Origin: Cinnamomum chago
Lineage: Eukaryota > Streptophyta > Magnoliopsida > Laurales > Lauraceae
Direction of reading: 5' to 3'
NCBI GenBank assembly: GCA_038049695.1
Contig: CP142460.1
Location: 34,506,001-34,570,000, forward strand
DNA length: 64,000 nt
The translations under genes were made by a program, and so were the position numbers. This document shows, piece by piece, positions 57,640 to 64,000 of the stretch. The notes beneath the pieces are model-generated. The model saw only the letters and a program-made list of their open reading frames with translations. It searched no databases and was not told where the DNA came from. Position 1 is the stretch's first letter. Each line of letters opens with the position of its first letter.

Positions 57640-59092
57640 TTAAGGTTTGTCTAAGTATCTAACTTTAGGAATCCACCTAAGGTCTTGAGAGGGTTTATCC
57701 TTGAGATCTAGTTTAAGAGTCCCACCAACTATAGGAGATTTGACTTGATAAATTTTCAATTTAAACTTATTACCATGATATTTAGATTTGACTAAATTTA
57801 GCTTAGATTGGTGATTAGTCTTTTGAGGTTGGTGAGTTTGTTTCTTAGGGGATTGATTCACTTTTCTTTTTTTCTTATTTTCTCCCTTTATTTGACTTTT
57901 GAATTTTAAATTTAACTTTGTTACTTTCTTCAAAAGTTCTTTCATGTGTTGATTTAAGGGACATAGGTTGAGAAGCTTTTTGTTCATAGATTCTTTTAAA
58001 CTTGGTTTAACTTGTTTAAACTTTTTAGAATATATCTTAGGAGACTCCATTTTAATTGATTTAACTTGTTTGATCTTTTTGGAGTCTTCCTTAATTTTTA
58101 GTGTCTTACCCTTCATAGAGTTTGATTCTACCTTTTTGGGTTCATGGATGGGTTTAGACACATGGCTTCTTCTTCTTAGTTTGCACTCAAACCTAAAATG
58201 CCCTTCAATGCCACAATAATTACATTTAGTTTTGGGCAAAGGAGGGTGAGTGCTAGAGAATGAGGTCACCTTTCACAAAAGTGTTGGTGAAGCTAGGGTC
58301 ATGTGAAATATTCCTATTGAATCCAAGACCCGTCCTATCTCTTTGAGATTTACGCAATTTAAATAACTTTTCAAATTTCTTTTCACCTTGGGTAAATTTG
58401 CACTCATACTTTTGTTTGTAGCTTTCAAGTTGAGTAACATGGTTTATAAGGATTGAATTTTCATTTTTAACTTTTAATAGTTCATTTTCAATTTCCTTAT
58501 ATTTGATTAGTTCTTCATGGGCAAGTTTTAAATCAAATTTAAGTTCATTAATAACATTAGATCCAAGTTCTAGAGTTTTTATCTTATTTTGAGAATTAGA
58601 TAAATTTTCCTTAGAAATGGTCAACTTGGATTCTAGGTTGTTAATGTTTTTGTCTTGCCTTTGTAATTGATCTCTTATATTTGAATTTTCCTTTTTAAGA
58701 TCATCATTTCCTATCTTTAATTCATTTAGATCTTCTTTAATATTAGATAGGTTATGCAAAGAGATCATAAACTTAGAGTTTAAGCAATGTATAACTTCTT
58801 CTTTTTCTCTAAGTTCATCTTTTAAAGAAACTAATTCTTTGTTTAGATTTTTAGATTCTTCTCTTAATTTTTTATTTTTCTTATCAAGCTGTAAGGACAA
58901 AGTATATAATTCCTCATAGGCTTGTTGAAGGTCATCTTCATTATAATCTTTTTCTTCTTCTTTTAAATCAAATTGAGAATCATTAATTTGAGGGTTTGAA
59001 TCTCCAATAGAAGGAAAAAGGAGGGGTCTAGAAGAATCTACACAAGAATCTAAACAATCTATCAAAGTGGAATCCATTCTAATGATTTTCAT
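57640..59092 (-). pseudogene. gag: Gag of E (frameshifted)
   Basis: Homologue of the S0 gag with the family start ATG present (MKIIRMDSTL at 59092). The N-terminal 279 codons (58253-59092) form the Glu/Lys-rich coiled coil. A 2-bp deletion near 58265, relative to S0 at about 3192, shifts the frame; the zinc knuckle CNYCGIEGHFRFEC and the Lys-rich tail to WIPKVRYLDKP continue in the second frame (57640-58269). So the coiled coil and the RNA-binding part can no longer be made as one protein. Apart from this the two gags align end to end, including the stop after LDKP. Confidence 0.88.
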
Positions 59093-59177
59093 GAAAGCAC
59101 AACACTAGGGTTTTGACTCTAGGTTTTTACACCTAATCAAGAGTTCCAAACCACTTGATCCTAATATAGAGCATGAG

Positions 59178-59189
59178 GCTCTGATACCA
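59178..59189 (-). other. Primer binding site, E
   Basis: Sense TGGTATCAGAGC, two bases after the 5' LTR. Confidence 0.92.
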
Positions 59190-59191
59190 AT

Positions 59192-61034
59192 TGAAAGTCC
59201 GTGATCCGAACCCTAGAGGGGGGGTGAATAGGGTGAGCTTCAATTATGACCAATTTTAACTTCTTTAAATTAAATTAGTCACAAGTGGTGATTAAGTAAA
59301 TAAATGCGGAAGCTTACAAAAACAATCACCACAAAGCATTCACCATCACACAAGGATTTATAGTGGTTCGGCCTCAATGCCTACATCCACTACCGGCTTG
59401 TGATCCAATCACCCTACCGGATTTCCACTATTTATGCTTTTCAATAAGCTAAGCAATAACCTTTACAATATGCTTTTCAAGGCTAACCAATAACCTCTAC
59501 ACTATGCTTTTCTTAGGCTAAGCAATAACCTTTTCAACCAAAAGGTTGGTTATCTCTCTAAGTAGTGTCTATAATACACTTGTTGGAGATACAACTAATA
59601 GCTCATTACAATGCCTCTTAATTAGGCGGATATGAAAGTGGAAATCTAATTCACACACACACACTATGAATGCAAAGATGAATGCACAATGTGTATGTAT
59701 GATATTCTCAATCAATTTGAAAATGAAAGATCATAAATGTATACCAAAGGCTTTTGAAAGTTTTAACTCAAAAAGACATTTATGATTGAGGAAATAATGC
59801 TAATCATATGTTAAAAATAACTTGTAAAAGATATACATATGTATTCTAAACAAGTTGTGAAATTCTAAGAACAAAACATGTGATGCATAGGGATGTCAAT
59901 CAAATTAACAATGTAGCTCAATATGTGTATGCTATAAGCATAAAACATAAAAATAGATTTGATTGAAGTTAGGGGACAAATCATATGTAATTATAAATTC
60001 AACTTGAAAATGATATACCTATCAAAGCAAGGCAAGTTGCGAAACTTTAAAACAAAAGCACATATGATTTGTGAAGTTGTTGAATCCAAAACATAAGATA
60101 GATTTGACAGAGATTTTCTTATGATGAAAAACAACAATCAAAGATTCAACCAAGTATAGGAATCATGTTACATAAAATTTTTAAGATGTTTTCATTAACA
60201 TGATTTACTTAGATATACCAATTTAAGCACTACTTGGATTGAATCGAGGAGGTGATGCATCCAAAACAATAAATCAATTCAAGACATATACATGTTAAGG
60301 ACACAACAAATCATAGTTTATCATGCTAGAAAAGATTTACCAATAATTAAGCAAAGCATGAAAACATATGATTAAGAAAAGTAAAGCTTACTTAGTGATT
60401 TAACTCAATGAAACCAAACTTTAGCTTTCCAAATGATCCATTTCATCCCTTAGCTCATTCCCCTTTGATTGGCCTCAAAACACCTCAAGGAGTATCCCTT
60501 GGATCCCCATTTTTTCTTTAGGAATGAGCCACAATTTATACCCAAAAACATCCCAACGGCTAGTCCCCGGTCGACCGGGTACTCAACGATCATAAATATA
60601 GCCGCTTGAAAAACTGCGTTTAGCGGGGGCCAAAGACCGCCGGTAAAAGTGGTTTTGGCCGCCGGTATAAGTCCTGTTTTCCCAAAAATGTGTTTTTTAA
60701 GTAGTTTTGGTTGGGAATTTTTGGGCCATTAAATCAAGCTTGAAAACATGTTTTAAATCATTCTAATGGTTTTAAAACATGAAACATAAAAAGCCAAAAA
60801 TGATTCAAAACTTTAAAACCAATGGCTTGCTTGAAAAAAAATTTCTTTTCAAATTTAAATGCATCCAACATCTAAAACCAAATATGCATGAAGCATGATT
60901 TCTAAAAGTCTTAAAACCAATGCATGTGAAAATCAAGATTTCAAGATATTCTAAATCAATGCATGTGTGAAAATCCGAATGATGATTAAAATGTTAATGC
61001 ATCCATCAAATTGCAAAACACAAAATACCGAACA
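59192..61034 (-). repeat. E 5' LTR
   Basis: 1843 bp, sense TGTTCGGTATTTTG...GGACTTTCA. Same features as the 3' LTR (GGTCGACC at about 60570; stem-loops 59430-59560). Confidence 0.92.
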
Positions 61035-61940
61035 ATTGGATCGGTACCAAATGATCACTATAATTAATTCGGGCTCAAGGATAATAAGATGTGGATCTAA
61101 TTTGGTGGACAGGTCCAATTGATCCATGGATATAGATGGAGGGGCCTACTTGTGGTAATTGGGAAGTTTAGGGTCTTCATTGTAATATATTCATAAGACT
61201 GGAGTTCAATTGCATTTATATAGTGAAGTTATTTGCAATTAACTGTGGGCCCGGATTACACATGAGATGTGGGGTCGCGTGTCCCAGTTGGAGCCAGCTT
61301 TCTAAGGAATCCCTAGTGGTCCCAACACTAGCCCAAGATATTAGAAAGATACTAATTGTAGTAGAACTCTAAAAGGAAATAGAAAGTTCCTATTTCTATT
61401 TGAAGTGAGACTTCTAATAGTGGTAATAGTGTGAGAACCCGACCCCTAATCTCTTGGATTAGTGTTGTTTTATTTGTGGATTAGTTCTTTTAGTGGGATT
61501 AGTATTTGTTGGGTTGAGTTTGTGAGCTAGAATGGGTTTTCTTCTAGTTTTGGGCTTTTGAGTGCTTTGGTAGCTTGTGGGGCCCTTTGGGGGTTCCCTT
61601 TTCTGCTTTGCTTTTACTTGTGAGATTTTCCTGATTTGTTTCGTATTGTGTTTTTGGCCCGTTGCATTCATCTTGAGGAATCCTACAACTTTCATGTTGG
61701 CCCCGTATACATTTGAGAACCCGAAACCCGATTTCTTGGCCTTGAGGGCAAAACAGTCTTTTCTCACCAAATCTGTACCCAAAACTCGATATTCTCAAAA
61801 TCCGTGAAACATATACTTTTTGGAAACTAAATATTTCGACGATCATTTCTTCCTTCTTCGTCGAATCCATCCGAGGTCCCGAATTAGATGATTTCAGCCA
61901 CCCAAGTTCTTTAAGTTGTGGGACCCAAACCTCACTTGTT

Positions 61941-61948
61941 TATAAAAG
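61941..61948 (+). promoter_or_regulatory. TATA box, LTR F
   Basis: TATAAAAG 511 bp from the LTR start, matching C, H and B. Confidence 0.65.
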
Positions 61949-62198
61949 GAGACCCTTCCCCTTCCTCTTCCATTTTTCATTGTTCCAGCACAACCCTTTT
62001 GAGTCTAGGGTTTTCTTGCTTTCTCCTCTTCTTCTTGCTTCTCCATCTTCAAGCCACACCTAGAGCTCATCAATCAAACAATAGAGATCATCATCTTCTT
62101 CCTCATCTTACAAGCTTTCCATTGGTATCATTTGTGAAGAGAACCCTCCATCACAAGGCTTCCATTGAGCTTACTCTTGCCATTAGAGGACCTTCCAA

Positions 62199-62204
62199 GT
62201 AAGT
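62199..62204 (+). promoter_or_regulatory. Splice-donor-like GTAAGT, LTR F
   Basis: GTAAGT at LTR position about 770. The roughly 250 bp between TATA and this site is CT-rich and has no ATG, like a spliced 5' leader. Confidence 0.42.
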
Positions 62205-62807
62205 GATTCTTCCCATCTCCTAGATTAGTGTTCCTCTAGCTCTTGAGAAGCTCCATTTGTATTATTGAAAGCTCTTTCATTTTCATTCTTTGTGTAACCC
62301 ATTTTAGGGTTGTTTTTGGGGTTTTTTTATTGTAGCTTGGAAGTGAGCTTAAGAAGGGATTAGGAGCTTGGTTTGTGAGATTGGAACCCAAGGCAAGTGG
62401 TTGATTGGATCGTTTTGATTATTAACATGTTTTGTGAAAAAATCTTGATTCATTAATGGTTTTGGTGATTTTAATAGTTGTCTTTAATATGATTAATATT
62501 GATTTCAAGATGTGCTTATTGATGAGTTATTTCTCCCTTGTTAATCTCTTGGAAATGTATGTATCATAGTGTCAAGATTTCAAATGGTTTCACATGAATG
62601 AGTTTTCTCCACTTTTGAGATTTATTGTGAATGGAAAGGATGGAAATGGAGGAACTTGAAATGAGGAGCTCTTTAGCTCATTTTAATGTCTTGGAAACAT
62701 GTGTTTAAGTCTCCTTATGTATAATTCTATGTGATTGATTATATGTTGGAAGGAAAGGAAACAAAAAGGAAAACAATCAAGTTCCCGGACCTGCACTGCG
62801 CCCAGGT

Positions 62808-62974
62808 CCGATCGATCGGACCTACAGGCCGATCGATCGGCCTGTCTTTTAACAGTAAGGCTTTTTGGGCCGATCGATCGGACCCTGTACATTTCTGGTA
62901 CATTTCAGTAAGGCTTTTTGGCCGATCGATCGGCCCAAAAAGCCTTACTGTTAAAAGACAGGCCGATCGATCGG
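62808..62974 (+). promoter_or_regulatory. Palindrome cluster and 53-bp inverted repeat, LTR F
   Basis: CCGATCGATCGG occurs exactly at 62808, 62829, 62870, 62922 and 62963, spaced 21, 41, 52 and 41 bp. The segments 62829-62881 and 62922-62974 are perfect inverted repeats of 53 bp with a 40-bp spacer. Confidence 0.85.
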
Positions 62975-64000
62975 ACCCTGTACATTTCAGTTTGAGTCCA
63001 GTGAAATTTGATACTTGTTTTTTTTGGAAACCTTTGGGCCTTCTATGAGTCCTAGGGGTGTATACCTTAGTGTTAAGACCAATTGTACCCTAATCTAAGG
63101 TCTCTAAGACTAGAGGACTAAAAGGAAAGAATGATGTTGATCTAGACACTAATTCTTGGTTTTAGGTGGTTCCTTGGTTACCCTTTTTGGACTGTTTGGC
63201 CTATGTGTGAGGATGTCTTGAGCCGACACTCCTCACGGTGGGTTCGGTGACTTCGAAGTTGATCCATTTCAATCTTGAACGGGATGGAACGACGCGATAT
63301 CTTCTTTATATCTAAACACAAGTCTATTTCCTTGGTTATCGCTAATTCTATTCCTTTCGATGACTGAGTAGGTTGCTCGATGTTTCCGGATTAATGTCAT
63401 GCCTAGGATGGACCGTTTATAATCTTGATTCTTGCTATTGTGACATCTAGTACTACCCATAAGCTCATTTTAAGTTTTGAAAGTAGTAAAAGTGCATAAG
63501 GAGCCCGGAATGTCTTCAAACTCAAGGAGTACCAAGTAATTATTATAATCGACAGAAGAATCCCTATTCACTTAAATAGATCTTGAAATCAATATTCTTC
63601 CCGAAATGGTATAGTGCATTATATTTCCTCATTTCCCGAGATTTGCATTACATGACTTGTTTCCCGAAAGCATTGAAGTTACTCTAGTAACAGTTACTTG
63701 TCCCGAAGTGCATTGCACCACATGATATGCTAGTGTGCCCTTGAGCACCCCCGTCTTGCCCGTATATCTATTGTACTTGATTTAATTGCATATGTCTCGA
63801 TTGTATTTGACCTATGAGTCGGCACCACTAAGCTTGGATAACCTTGTTGGTCTGATCCACCGACTTGGAGATCCCCCTCTTGTCCCGCCAGCTGCAGCTT
63901 GGATCCCACTACCCGGTTATTACCGTGGTCTTGTCCCGATACCGCAGATTGCTACTGTGGTCCCCGATGCCCGGCTCGCTACCGTGGTCATGTATAGTAT

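Larger units (their letters stand above)
53722..61034 (-). mobile_element. E: second gag-only Sirevirus-like element
   Basis: Complete, 7313 bp, flanked by ATTGG (53717-53721, 61035-61039). LTRs at 59192-61034 (5') and 53722-55578 (3'), primer site 59178-59189, gag 57640-59092, 2.0 kb non-coding DNA, polypurine tract 55579-55591. Same plan as S0, again with no pol. The LTRs are very similar (small differences such as a short repeat near 53784), so it inserted recently. Confidence 0.92.
53033..61429. repeat. Y: LTR-like sequence split by element E
   Basis: Pieces 53033-53716 and 61040-61429, about 1.08 kb together. It starts TGTTAGTTTTATGG at the break in LTR H, suggesting a copia-type LTR start, but I could not find its other end; LTR F begins at 61430. 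It has no coding sequence. Class is uncertain. Confidence 0.45.
61430..64000 (+). repeat. F: Tekay-like LTR running off the window
   Basis: Starts TGTGAGAACCCGACC, the sense counterpart of solo LTR C, and aligns with it throughout. The LTR end is not reached (C is 4.0 kb), so I cannot say whether F is solo or part of an element. AATAG at 61425-61429 is the probable left target copy. Contents: TATAAAAG 61941-61948, donor-like GTAAGT 62199-62204, palindrome cluster 62808-62974. Confidence 0.9.

Overview
This is repeat-rich DNA from a flowering plant. I cannot name the species. Almost everything I recognise is transposable: two LTR retrotransposon lineages dominate, with traces of a third and one LINE. 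There is no tRNA, rRNA, CRISPR array or convincing host gene. Two short exon-like stretches (39969-40034 and 41244-41412) are the only possible host coding remnants.

Left block (1-32714) is a nest of Ty3/gypsy chromoviruses (Tekay/Del-like). From outside in: element G (minus; LTR 28739-30274, pol 30288-32714) holds LTR D (plus, 28110-28738). D is split by element B (minus; pol 1-354 and 22493-23800, gag to 25111, LTR 25271-28109). B is split by element A (plus, 355-22492, target duplication CTTTC). A holds two younger insertions: a gag-only Sirevirus-like copia element S0 in its 5' LTR (437-7597, duplication GGCTA) and a 4.0 kb solo LTR C inside gag (11461-15496, duplication AGTAC).

Middle block (32715-43315): an unclassified GC-rich piece X, a B-type LTR fragment, a Tat-like gypsy fragment (minus) cut by two Sirevirus solo LTRs (S1, ACAGG; S2, TTATG), a poorly resolved stretch, and a 5'-truncated L1-type LINE (minus).

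Right block (43316-64000): element H (minus), which has two LTRs, a primer site and a polypurine tract but no coding sequence, and carries a Sirevirus solo LTR S3 (AAACG). Then an LTR-like sequence Y is split by a second gag-only Sirevirus-like element E (minus, 53722-61034, ATTGG), followed by LTR F (plus), which runs off the window.

The most interesting signal is in the LTRs. Each family carries a cluster of CpG-containing palindromes whose core is family-specific (GGTCGACC, TCGCTCGAGCGA, CCGATCGATCGG, GCGGTTAGCCGC) but whose spacing is mostly 20-23 bp, about two helical turns. In Sirevirus LTRs the cluster lies just upstream of a TATA box. In the Tekay-like LTRs it sits at about 1.35-1.86 kb, some 850-1350 bp downstream of a TATA box at about 500 bp. 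Related Tekay-like LTRs (C/F versus H) share their scaffold but have different palindromes, as if a cassette had been exchanged. The LTRs also carry tandem stem-loops with compensatory changes, conserved small hairpins, a position-conserved splice-donor-like GTAAGT, and a 99-nt reading frame kept open in four copies. No autonomous, intact coding element is present: S0 has an open gag but no pol, and A, B, G and E are broken.
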